Shown: positions 34,196 through 42,422 of the stretch, piece after piece
How the letters are laid out: every line of letters begins with the position of its first letter
Numbering within the stretch: the stretch's first letter is position 1
Source: Clostridiales bacterium
GTDB lineage: Bacteria; Bacillota; Clostridia; Saccharofermentanales; Saccharofermentanaceae
Direction of reading: 5' to 3'
Assembly (NCBI GenBank): GCA_017554745.1
Contig: JAFZHS010000021.1
Span: 124,001 to 188,000 of the forward strand
DNA length: 64,000 nt
The notes under the pieces: model-generated
Database searches by the model: none
The model's input: only the letters and a program-made list of their open reading frames with translations
Told to the model about the DNA's origin: nothing
Program-made: the position numbers and the translations under genes

Positions 34196-36088
34196 TCAGG
34201 TGAGATCTTCCTCGGTGTAATAGCCTCCGCCTATAAGAATTGTCTTGTAATTGTTTATGTCAACGACTTCCGGTGCGCAGAGATATGTAGGCACTATGAT
34301 AGAGGCGTTGTAGAAACGGTCGGTATTGTTAACAGGAGGCTGGCTGCCCTGCAAGATCTGGTTAGCCATTGCCGCTGCCTGGTATACAAGGGTCCTCGTG
34401 TCCTTGAAAACGGACATAGCCTGCTTACCTGCAATTATGTTTTTGACGCTGATAATGTCGCAGTCCTGGCCGGTGATAATCGGCCAGTTTCCGTTGTAAC
34501 CGCTCGCTTCAAGAGCCTGGATAACACCCAACGCGGTGGAATCATTGGAGCAGAGCCATGCGTCGATCTCAGTACCGTTTAAATAGTTGTTTCCGATGAT
34601 GCTTTCTGCTCTGCCTCTCGCGTTCTCGGTGCTCCATAAATCAGTCGCACAGTCGAAGAAATCTGTCTGGCCGGAAATTACATTAAGCTGGCCCGAAGCG
34701 ATATAAGGCAGAAGAGTATCCATGGCGCCATTAAAGAAGAGGGCTGCATTGTCGTCGCCGGGTTCGCCTGCCGTGATCTCGATGTTAAAAGGACCGGCAC
34801 CGGAATTCAGCCCGAGACTCTCGACGATATACTCGGCCTGAAGCTGTCCTGCCATGTAGTTGTCGAAAGTTACATAATAATCCACGTCAGATGTGCACAT
34901 GATGAGGCGGTCGTAAGCGATGACTGTTACGCCTGCTGCCGTGGCCTTCTCGAGAACGGTATCGAGTGAATAAACATCGATGGCAGCGATAATGAGAACT
35001 TCGCAGCCGCTGTTGATCATGTCCTCGATCTGCATGATCTGGGTAGAGACATCATTATTGGCATACTGGAGGTCTGCCTGATAACCATAGAACTCAATTT
35101 CATATTTCAGATTCTCGCCGTCCTGCTTCCATCTCATAAGATCCTGTGTAGGCATGGAGATGCCGACCTTGCCGGCGCCGGTAATGACAGGCGGAGTAGT
35201 TGTCGGGTAGGGATCTCCCGGATCGGGAAGTATCTCATTTGCAATGGAGCCCAGGTATTTGTTTACAAGTTCCTGAGCGACATCCTCGTTTACGGGGACT
35301 GTCATGGGATCGCAGGATGCGCCGAAAGCCTTAACAAAATCACTAATGACTTCAGCATCTTTGGTGTTGGTGTTGAATCCGAAAATCACAAAAATGCAGT
35401 TGCCATTGATCTCAACAGAGATCGCAGCTTCGCCGGAGACATCATCCAATGTATCGATCAAGCCGTCGGTAGAAAAATAAAGATAGTTGTAAAGTCCGTG
35501 ATAAGAGTCGCTTCCATTGATGTCCTCAATGAGATCTTCGAGATCCAAATGCAATCTCAAATAGCCTTCATTCTTGGAAGAGTAATACTCCTTGTCAGAC
35601 AGGTCGTCAGTGCTGATGTCGATCTTATCGAGCAGATCTTCAAGGTAATCCATGAAGTCTGCTGCATAGTTGCCGTCTAACGTCATCTGGAACGCTGCAG
35701 CGCCGTCGAGCTCGATGTCGGAAAGGTCATCGGCGTCAAAAACGATGTCATCGTAATCAAAGCCGTCACACTTGGCAGCGAACGCGAATGACTTGATGTT
35801 CTCGGCTTCGAAAACATCGTCTAAGTTGATTTCTTTCAGAAAATCATCCAAAGATTCTTCTTCATCCTCGACCATGTCAGTATCGGCATAGATATAAAAG
35901 CCCTTGTCGAGATCATCAAGAATGGGCGTCCTTTTTCCGCCGAACGCATACTCCTTAAGATCGAGCTTTTCGCACGCCTTAATGAACTTATCTGTCGTGA
36001 TCTTTGTTGTCTTGCTGCTGCATCCTGTAAAGAGCCCTGCGAGCATCGTCAGCGACAGGACCGCAGCTATGATTTTTGTCTTTCTCAT
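34196..36088 (-). CDS. lipoprotein fusing tandem-family domain to a sugar-binding domain
   Basis: A 630-residue lipoprotein (lipobox FTGC). Residues about 30-285 are the tandem-family domain (FIKACEKLDLKEYAF, ENIKSFAFAAKCDG, KEYYSSKNEGYLRLHLDLED, AAISVEINGNCIFVIFGFNTNT). Residues about 305-630 form a periplasmic-binding-protein type I domain of the xylose/ChvE class (KVGISMPTQDLMRWKQDG, QIEDMINSGCEVLIIAAID, TFDNYMAGQLQAEYI, WLCSNDSTALGVIQALEASGY, ITGQDCDIISVKNIIAGKQAMSVFKDTR). Sugar-binding proteins normally serve an ABC importer, but no ATPase or permease is adjacent. The fusion may act as a sensor or a scavenger. The SD is AAAGGGG. Confidence 0.85.
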   Translation of the reverse strand: MRKTKIIAAVLSLTMLAGLFTGCSSKTTKITTDKFIKACEKLDLKEYAFGGKRTPILDDLDKGFYIYADTDMVEDEEESLDDFLKEINLDDVFEAENIKSFAFAAKCDGFDYDDIVFDADDLSDIELDGAAAFQMTLDGNYAADFMDYLEDLLDKIDISTDDLSDKEYYSSKNEGYLRLHLDLEDLIEDINGSDSYHGLYNYLYFSTDGLIDTLDDVSGEAAISVEINGNCIFVIFGFNTNTKDAEVISDFVKAFGASCDPMTVPVNEDVAQELVNKYLGSIANEILPDPGDPYPTTTPPVITGAGKVGISMPTQDLMRWKQDGENLKYEIEFYGYQADLQYANNDVSTQIMQIEDMINSGCEVLIIAAIDVYSLDTVLEKATAAGVTVIAYDRLIMCTSDVDYYVTFDNYMAGQLQAEYIVESLGLNSGAGPFNIEITAGEPGDDNAALFFNGAMDTLLPYIASGQLNVISGQTDFFDCATDLWSTENARGRAESIIGNNYLNGTEIDAWLCSNDSTALGVIQALEASGYNGNWPIITGQDCDIISVKNIIAGKQAMSVFKDTRTLVYQAAAMANQILQGSQPPVNNTDRFYNASIIVPTYLCAPEVVDINNYKTILIGGGYYTEEDLT

Positions 36089-36107
36089 CTCATTATCCCC
36101 TTTTAAA

Positions 36108-37931
36108 TCACGTCAGATCATAGTCGGTATAATAGCCCGAATCGATCAGAATAGCCTTGTAGTTATTTATGTCTGCGAAGACCGGAGAGCAGAGGTATGC
36201 GGGAACGATCTTCACATTGTTGTTGCCTGTCCATGTATCGTTGCATTCTACCGTCATGCCGCTTAAGATCTGGTCTGCCATCTTGGCCGCCTGGTATGCC
36301 AGCGTACGCGTATCCTTGAATACGGACATTGCCTGCTTGCCGTTAAGGATGCACTTAACGTTCACCAGATCGCAGTCCATGCCTGTTATTACCGGCCAGG
36401 AACGGCCCGGATAAGTAGCGTCAAGCGCGTTAATTACACCGAGTGCCGTCGAGTCGTTAACACAAAGCCATGCATCGATATTCGTGCCGTCAGAGTAGAA
36501 AGTGGCTATGATATTTTCTGCTCTTGCCTGGGCAGTAGCAGTAGACCAATCAGGTGTGGCACAAGTATCAAACTCTGTCTGGCCGGAAACAACTACGAGC
36601 TTGCCTGAATCAATGTAAGGTCTTAATACATCCATTGCACCGTTGAAGAAGTAACCGGCATTATTGTCACCGGGTTCACCTGCAGTGATCTCGAGATGGA
36701 AAGAGCCGCCCGAACTATCGAGATTAAGCGCATCTCTTATGTACTCGCCCTGGATCTGTCCTGCCATGTAGTTATCGAATGTTACGTAATAGTCGACATG
36801 CTCGTTGTCCATCAGGAGACGGTCGTAAGCGATGACCTGAACGTTTTTCTTGGCAGCCATATCAAGCTGAGCTCCGAGAGAAGAACGCTCGATAGCAGCG
36901 ATAATAAGGACTTTACAGCCGGAATTGATCATGTCCTCGATCTGCGCGGCCTGTGTATCAACTTTATTTCCTGCGTACTGGAGATCGACCGTATAACCCA
37001 TGGACTCTAACTGCTTCTTGATCGTATCGCCGTCCTGGTTCCATCTCTGGAGATCCTTTGTGGGCATGGAGACACCGACCTTCTTGCCTGAGCCTGAGCC
37101 TCCGGGTACAGAGCCGATGCCTAATCTGGAATATCCGAAATAATCGAGAATATCAATGACGACCTTATCGTTGGTCTTAAGATTAAGCGGATTGGAAGCT
37201 GCGCCGAATGCCTTTGCGAAGCTGTTCATGACAGAAGCTTTCTTGGCATTAAATGCGCCGCCGCAGATAATGAAAATATCTGCGCCGTTTACTTCGACAG
37301 AGATGCCGACGTCACCCTTAAGGCCTTTTACTGCATCCTCAAAATCGTCATCATCAACAAGCTCTGTAAGAACATTTATGAGGTCGCCGTGAACCCTGAA
37401 ATATCCGCCGGTCTTTGTCTCGGCGTACTCCTTATCGGAGAGCTTCTTTGTTTTGATATCCATCGCATCGAATCCGTCGGCTAAGAATTCCATCAGATCT
37501 TCTGAATAATCGTCATCGAGCGTCATCTGGAATGCGAGAGCGCCGTCGACCGATACGTCTTCCAAGTCTTCGGGATCTTCGATATCTTCAAGATCTGCAA
37601 GGCCTGTGCATTTCGCTGCGATCGCGAAAGACTGAATATTCTCGGCCTCAATGACACTGTCAAAACCGTAGATCTTCAAGAACAACTCAAGCGTAAACTC
37701 ATTGTCCTCCACCGTGTCTTCGTCAGCGGCAAAATATACGCCGTCTTCGAGATCATCAATGTCAGGCGAATGATTTCCGTCCAGATCAAATTCATCAAGG
37801 CCGAGTTTTTCACAAGCCTTAGCGAACTTTTCAGTCGTGATCTTCGTAGTCTTTCCGGACGCGCATCCTGTGAAAAGATTTGCGAGCATAAAGACTGCGA
37901 GCAAAATGGAAAATGCTTTAATCTTTCTCAT
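36108..37931 (-). CDS. lipoprotein fusing tandem-family domain to a sugar-binding domain, paralog
   Basis: About 607 residues and closely related to the next gene. The N-terminal half is the tandem-family domain (KFAKACEKLGLDEFDLDG, AENIQSFAIAAKCTG, LMEFLADGFDAMDIKTKKLSDKEYAETKTGGYFRVHGDL), and the C-terminal half a ChvE/XylF-type sugar-binding domain (KKVGVSMPTKDLQRWNQDG ... WLCVNDSTALGVINALDATYP ... CILNGKQAMSVFKDTRTLAYQAA). ATG 37931 has a GGAGGGAA SD; a longer frame from 37973 has none. It is the first gene of the four-gene tandem array, and the intervals (20, 34 and about 190 bases) suggest the first three may share a transcript. Confidence 0.85.
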   Translation of the reverse strand: MRKIKAFSILLAVFMLANLFTGCASGKTTKITTEKFAKACEKLGLDEFDLDGNHSPDIDDLEDGVYFAADEDTVEDNEFTLELFLKIYGFDSVIEAENIQSFAIAAKCTGLADLEDIEDPEDLEDVSVDGALAFQMTLDDDYSEDLMEFLADGFDAMDIKTKKLSDKEYAETKTGGYFRVHGDLINVLTELVDDDDFEDAVKGLKGDVGISVEVNGADIFIICGGAFNAKKASVMNSFAKAFGAASNPLNLKTNDKVVIDILDYFGYSRLGIGSVPGGSGSGKKVGVSMPTKDLQRWNQDGDTIKKQLESMGYTVDLQYAGNKVDTQAAQIEDMINSGCKVLIIAAIERSSLGAQLDMAAKKNVQVIAYDRLLMDNEHVDYYVTFDNYMAGQIQGEYIRDALNLDSSGGSFHLEITAGEPGDNNAGYFFNGAMDVLRPYIDSGKLVVVSGQTEFDTCATPDWSTATAQARAENIIATFYSDGTNIDAWLCVNDSTALGVINALDATYPGRSWPVITGMDCDLVNVKCILNGKQAMSVFKDTRTLAYQAAKMADQILSGMTVECNDTWTGNNNVKIVPAYLCSPVFADINNYKAILIDSGYYTDYDLT

Positions 37932-37986
37932 AATGTGTTCCCTCCCCATGCCGGAATACCCGAATTCTACCATAAATCAATGTACT

Positions 37987-38016
37987 TTGACTTGCTCTAT
38001 TGGTTCGAAGTATTAT
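37987..38016 (+). promoter_or_regulatory. sigma-A promoter of the NSS transporter
   Basis: TTGACT (37987-37992), 18-base spacer, TATTAT (38011-38016), 28 bases before the start codon. Confidence 0.6.
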
Positions 38017-38043
38017 CATTAGTCGCAGAGGGGGTGCATACAT

Positions 38044-39597
38044 ATGCGTGAGAAATGGTCATCAAGGTCTGCCTTCATAATGGCGGCAATCGGTTCAGCA
38101 GTAGGTTTGGGTAATGCCTGGAGATTCCCGGGACTGGCAGCAAAATACGGCGGCGGCGCCTTTTTGTTCGTCTACCTTATAGCGATGCTCGTCATCGGAA
38201 TCCCGCTCCTTATGATGGAGATATCCATCGCGAGATACACAAGAAAGGGTGCACCGGGATCGATGCGCGCGCTCAACAAGAAGGCCGAGGGCATCGGCTG
38301 GATCGCAGTATCAAACGGTATCGGCATCTCGATCTATTACGCGGCTGTTTTCGCGTGGGTCATCCTGATGTTCGTAATGAGCTACAAGTTCGCCGGCATG
38401 ACAGGTGACACAAAAGCCGCCAGCGGACTCTGGGCAGAGACCATCAAGACCACCGGTACGACCTCCGGATTTACTACGATCTCAATGCCCGTTGTAGGCT
38501 GTCTCATCGCAGCATGGGTGCTCTGTTACATATGCATCCGCAACGGCACGACATCAGTCGGCAAAGTCGTTAAGTTCACAGTATCCCTTCCCGTCATCTG
38601 CCTCCTCATTATGGCAGTCCGCGGCGTCATGATGCCCGGCGCGATGACAGGTTTTGCAAAGCTCTTTATCCCTGAATGGTCGGCATTAGGCGACTCCAAT
38701 CTCTGGGTCGACGCGATCGGTCAGGTATTCTATTCGCTCTCGACATCAATGGCGATCATGTTCGCGTACGGTTCATTCCTCGACAAGGAATCCAACATCG
38801 TTGTCGACACCATTATCATCGCCTTCTCCGATATGTTCATCAGCATCCTCGCAGGCATCGTTATGTTCACGACAATGGCCGGCGTAGGAATGCTGGGCGA
38901 CATGTCCGCTTCAGGCATTGCTACGGCATTCATCATCTATCCGCAGGCAATCGTCAACATCTCCAACAGCGGCATCTTCAACATGATCTTCGCCTTTATC
39001 TTCTACTTCTGCCTGATCACTCTCGCGATCGACTCGCTGTTCTCTATCATCGAGGGCATCTCGACTGCCATATCGGATAAGTTCCATCTCGACAAGAAAA
39101 AGACGACTCTGCAGATCTGCATCATTGAGTTCCACTTAAGCCTCATTTTCGTAACCGGCGCAGGCCTCGCAGTCCTCGACATTGCCGACTACTTCATCAA
39201 CAGCTACACGCTCATCATCACCGGCATTCTCGAAATGGTCGCAGCAGGCTGGTTCTTCAAGACAACAAAGATCCTCACCGAGCTCAACCGCAACACCAAA
39301 AAATTCAAGATGCCTGCATGGTGGTTCCTGCCGTCGATCAAGGTCATCTCACCTGTCGTTCTTACGGGCCTCTTCGTCTGGAACATCTATAACCTCTTTA
39401 AGAACGGCGGTGTCTACGGCGCTGCCACTGACGGCTCTTCTGACGGCTACTCGCTCGCATCAAACATCATTTTCGGCTGGTGCCTCATCGCCCTGATCCT
39501 CTGCTCCGGCCTGATCATCAAGATCATCGTCAGGAAAATGTCCGAAAAGGGCTTTAAGGAAGACGACAAGAGCTGGGACGACCTGGCTGAATCGTGA
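38044..39597 (+). CDS. sodium-dependent NSS-family transporter
   Basis: A 517-residue protein with about 12 membrane helices. The N-terminus matches the neurotransmitter:sodium symporter family exactly: MAAIGSAVGLGNAWRFPGLAAKYGGGAFLFVYL, including the unwound TM1 region (IGSAVGLGNAWRFP) and PLLMMEISIARYTRKG. These carriers move amino acids or similar compounds with sodium. The substrate cannot be predicted. It has an AGAGGGGG SD and a strong terminator behind, and is monocistronic. Confidence 0.93.
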   Translation: MREKWSSRSAFIMAAIGSAVGLGNAWRFPGLAAKYGGGAFLFVYLIAMLVIGIPLLMMEISIARYTRKGAPGSMRALNKKAEGIGWIAVSNGIGISIYYAAVFAWVILMFVMSYKFAGMTGDTKAASGLWAETIKTTGTTSGFTTISMPVVGCLIAAWVLCYICIRNGTTSVGKVVKFTVSLPVICLLIMAVRGVMMPGAMTGFAKLFIPEWSALGDSNLWVDAIGQVFYSLSTSMAIMFAYGSFLDKESNIVVDTIIIAFSDMFISILAGIVMFTTMAGVGMLGDMSASGIATAFIIYPQAIVNISNSGIFNMIFAFIFYFCLITLAIDSLFSIIEGISTAISDKFHLDKKKTTLQICIIEFHLSLIFVTGAGLAVLDIADYFINSYTLIITGILEMVAAGWFFKTTKILTELNRNTKKFKMPAWWFLPSIKVISPVVLTGLFVWNIYNLFKNGGVYGAATDGSSDGYSLASNIIFGWCLIALILCSGLIIKIIVRKMSEKGFKEDDKSWDDLAES

Positions 39598-39618
39598 TTT
39601 AGTACTGACTTGTTTTGA

Positions 39619-39655
39619 AGGCGCCTTCCCGGACGGGGAGGCGCTTTTAGTTTTT
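39619..39655 (+). terminator. intrinsic terminator
   Basis: GCGCCTTCCC (39621-39630) pairs with GGGGAGGCGC (39635-39644), followed by TTTTAGTTTTTG, 22 bases after the transporter stop. Confidence 0.88.
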
Positions 39656-39736
39656 GTATGGGTGACTGTTTTTGTACGAGGTAACTCTGACAATGCCTTC
39701 CCCCGCCCCAAAAACTTTGATTTTCAAAATTTGTTG

Positions 39737-39742
39737 TATAAT
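39737..39742 (+). promoter_or_regulatory. probable -10 box of the GT4-plsC operon
   Basis: TATAAT about 50 bases before the glycosyltransferase start. The nearest TTGATT lies 14 bases upstream, too close for a standard -35. Confidence 0.45.
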
Positions 39743-39791
39743 AGAGCCGTTGGGTACAAATAATAGGATGTCTGCAAAGGGTGAGTGCAAG

Positions 39792-40955
39792 ATGAACATA
39801 ACTATCATTTGCGATGTGCTCGGCGAGGCGAATAACGGCACGAGCGTCGCGGCGTACAACCTGATCAATCACTTAAAATCACAGGGCCACAACGTCACTG
39901 TCGTTTGCTGTGATGCCGATAAAAAGGGCGTCAGCGGCTTCAGGATCGTGCCGACGATGAACCTCGGCCCCATCATCAACGCGGCTCTGGCGCGCAATGA
40001 GGTCGTGCCCGCGAAGGCTGATCCCAAGATACTTGAAGAAGCGATCAAAGGCGCGGATGTCGTGCATCTTCTGATGCCGTTCCCGCTGGCCTGGAAGGCT
40101 ATCCCGATCTGCGAGAAATACGGCATTCCGATGACGTCAAGCTTCCATGTGCAGGCCGAGAATTTTACTTGCCACATCGGCATGATGAAGTCCTCTCTCG
40201 CAACCAAGGAAGTCTACAGATATTTCTACAAAAAGGTCTACCGCCACTGCGCGATGACGCACTATCCGACCGAGTTTATAAAGAACGATTTCGAGAGCAA
40301 CGTCAAAAAGAGCGTTCCTTCGATGGTCATATCCAACGGCGTCTCGGAGTCATTTTTCGAGCCCGCGCCCGAAGAAGCGGTGAGCAGGCAGAAGGCCCGG
40401 AATCACGATAAATTCACGATCGTCGTTGTCGGAAGGTATTCCTCCGAGAAGGCGCAGCAGGTGCTTATCAAGGCGATCGCGAAATCAAAATACAAGGACA
40501 AGATCAAGCTCATCATGGCGGGCGAAGGCCCCAAGGGCAGGCGTTACAGGCGCTTGGTCAAGCGCAAGGGCGTCGACTGCGAGATGCGTTTTATACCGCA
40601 CGACGAGCTCAAGGAAGTGCTCAACGCGGCTGACCTTTACGTGCATACCGCATACGTCGAGCTCGAGTCTATCGCGTGCCTCGAGGCAATAGTCACGGGC
40701 CTCGTGCCGATCATATGCAACTCTAAAAGAAGCGCGGCGAGATATTTCGCGCAGGACGACAGATGCCTTTACAAAAAGTGGAATTCCACAGATCTTAAGG
40801 ACAAGATCGAATACTTCATGGACAATCCCGACGAGCTCGTCGCGTGCAAGGAAAAGTACAGGACGCAGGCGAATGTCTCAAGGCTCGGCGAGTGCATGAA
40901 TAAGATGGAAGAAATGCTTCAGGAAGCTGCAGGTACCAGGCAGAAAGAGGCTTAA
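39792..40955 (+). CDS. GT4 family glycosyltransferase
   Basis: A 387-residue soluble or membrane-associated retaining glycosyltransferase with two Rossmann domains. The N-terminal glycine-rich loop is NNGTSVAAYNLINHLKSQGH; TSSFHVQAENFTCH fits the acceptor site; VVVGRYSSEKAQQVLIKAI, IMAGEGPKGRRY and HTAYVELESIACLEAIVTGLVPII (the E-x7-E nucleotide-sugar motif) identify GT4. It resembles monoglycosyl diacylglycerol synthases, and the downstream acyltransferase supports a lipid role; this is inference. ATG 39792 follows AAAGGGTG; an alternative ATG at 39768 lacks an SD. Confidence 0.88.
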   Translation: MNITIICDVLGEANNGTSVAAYNLINHLKSQGHNVTVVCCDADKKGVSGFRIVPTMNLGPIINAALARNEVVPAKADPKILEEAIKGADVVHLLMPFPLAWKAIPICEKYGIPMTSSFHVQAENFTCHIGMMKSSLATKEVYRYFYKKVYRHCAMTHYPTEFIKNDFESNVKKSVPSMVISNGVSESFFEPAPEEAVSRQKARNHDKFTIVVVGRYSSEKAQQVLIKAIAKSKYKDKIKLIMAGEGPKGRRYRRLVKRKGVDCEMRFIPHDELKEVLNAADLYVHTAYVELESIACLEAIVTGLVPIICNSKRSAARYFAQDDRCLYKKWNSTDLKDKIEYFMDNPDELVACKEKYRTQANVSRLGECMNKMEEMLQEAAGTRQKEA

Positions 40956-40958
40956 GTC

Positions 40959-41762
40959 ATGAAAGAGCGCACGGTCTATTATTCCGATCTTTTGAATGAC
41001 GATTTTGCCGGCAATAATATCAACACGGTCGAGCTTCCCGCTGACTACAGATATTTCCCTAAAACAGCGATAAGACGCGGCTTTGCGGGCGGACTGAACT
41101 TTGCGGTGTCACCGCTTATTCTGCTTCTCCAGCAGACTGTTTACGGCGAGAAGATCGTCGGCAGAAAGAAGCTTAAAGGCTACCGCAAGGACGGCTTTTT
41201 CCTCTACGGCAATCACACGAGATCGATGGGCGACGCGTACTGCCCGAACCTCCTGGCTTTCCCCAAGAAGGCTTATATCGTCGCGAGCGCGGACTGCTTC
41301 TCGATCAAGGGCATCAGGCGCGTCGTAGAAGACTTAGGCGGCATAGCGCTCCCCAATAATCCCAAGGGCTTTAAGAATTATTCGCAGGCCATGAAGACGC
41401 ACGCCGAGAAGGGCCACATCGTAGCTCTCTATCCCGAAGCGCACATCTGGCCGCAGTACACGGGCATCCGCCCTTTTAAGCCCGCGACTCTTCACTATCC
41501 GGCCGAGTCCGGCAAGCCCGTCTTCACGTTCACGACCACATGGCAGAAGCGTAAGATCCTGCCCGGCGCGCGCACCGTAGTCTATGTTGACGGACCTTTC
41601 CTGCCAGACATGGACCTGCCGATGGACAAGCGCAAGGAAGCGCTGCGCAACGCGGCGTACGAGGCCATGACCGAGCGCGCGAAAAACTCCAATTACGAGA
41701 AGATCCACTACGTTTACAAGCCGGAAAGCGGCACGCAGGATCACGATAAAAAGTCTGAATAA
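40959..41762 (+). CDS. PlsC-like 1-acylglycerol-3-phosphate acyltransferase
   Basis: A 267-residue LPLAT-family acyltransferase. The catalytic HX4D motif is YGNHTRSMGDAYCP, the acceptor motif is VALYPEAHIWPQYTGIRPFKPATLHYP, and a short hydrophobic segment (about 48-62) attaches it to the membrane. It starts 3 bases after the glycosyltransferase stop and is followed by the CmpB-like gene, so the operon looks devoted to membrane lipids. Confidence 0.9.
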   Translation: MKERTVYYSDLLNDDFAGNNINTVELPADYRYFPKTAIRRGFAGGLNFAVSPLILLLQQTVYGEKIVGRKKLKGYRKDGFFLYGNHTRSMGDAYCPNLLAFPKKAYIVASADCFSIKGIRRVVEDLGGIALPNNPKGFKNYSQAMKTHAEKGHIVALYPEAHIWPQYTGIRPFKPATLHYPAESGKPVFTFTTTWQKRKILPGARTVVYVDGPFLPDMDLPMDKRKEALRNAAYEAMTERAKNSNYEKIHYVYKPESGTQDHDKKSE

Positions 41763-41773
41763 GGAGCACGATC

Positions 41774-42298
41774 TTGAGCAAGCCGTCCGCCAAAAAACTC
41801 ATCCCGTTACTGATGTTCGTCTTCACCGTCGCAGGCGTTGTAGGCTTCATCTACGAGGAGATCTGCGGCTTCATCAATGAAGGCGAATTCTTCAAGCGCG
41901 GCACGACATACGGCCCGTGGATCCCGATCTACGGAGTGGGCGCGATGCTGATATTTTTCGCGTGCATCAAGGTGCGCAAAAAGCCGTGGCTCGTCTTTCT
42001 GATCAGCTGCCTTCTTTGCGGCACATTGGAGCTGGTCTGCGGCTACGTCTTCGACAAATTTTTCCACATGCGCCTCTGGGACTACTCCGAGGTCATCCTC
42101 AACTGGGGTCATGTCAACGGCTACATCTGCGTGAGATCCGTCATCACCTGGGGCCTGTTCGGCATGCTCCTGATGTACGGCGTCCTGCCGCTGCTCGAGA
42201 AGTTCCAGGCCAAGCGTCCGCGGGCATTTACTGTGACGGCAATCGTGCTTTTCGTGCTTTTCGCGACCGACATAGTGCTGAGCCAGACGCTCAAGTAA
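41774..42298 (+). CDS. CmpB-like (putative ABC transporter type IV) membrane protein
   Basis: A 174-residue protein with four or five membrane helices. YEEICGFINEGEFFKRGTTYGPWIPIYGVGAM and RLWDYSEVILNWGHVNGYICVRSVITWGLFG match the PF06541-type family, which is common in Bacillota and of unknown function. The start is TTG at 41774, with AAGGAG placed 7 bases upstream, 11 bases after plsC. The real transport role is unproven. Confidence 0.85.
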   Translation: MSKPSAKKLIPLLMFVFTVAGVVGFIYEEICGFINEGEFFKRGTTYGPWIPIYGVGAMLIFFACIKVRKKPWLVFLISCLLCGTLELVCGYVFDKFFHMRLWDYSEVILNWGHVNGYICVRSVITWGLFGMLLMYGVLPLLEKFQAKRPRAFTVTAIVLFVLFATDIVLSQTLK

Positions 42299-42422
42299 CC
42301 AACCAGGACCTCCCTTTCCTTTCAAAGTATTTATAGACTTTGTCAATTCAATTTGCTACTATTCAAATAACTTTTATGTTTTAGGCAGAGCAGGCAGAGT
42401 TTACGCGTAAGGAGTGTCCGTC

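Noticed and set aside
34196..37931. Complete sugar ABC transporter locus
   Set aside because: Two binding-domain fusions are present, but no ATPase or permease gene lies beside them; the ABC genes at 28-31 kb are exporter-like.
41807..42346. 179-residue minus-strand frame over the CmpB-like gene
   Set aside because: Shadow; the plus-strand product has membrane helices and family motifs.
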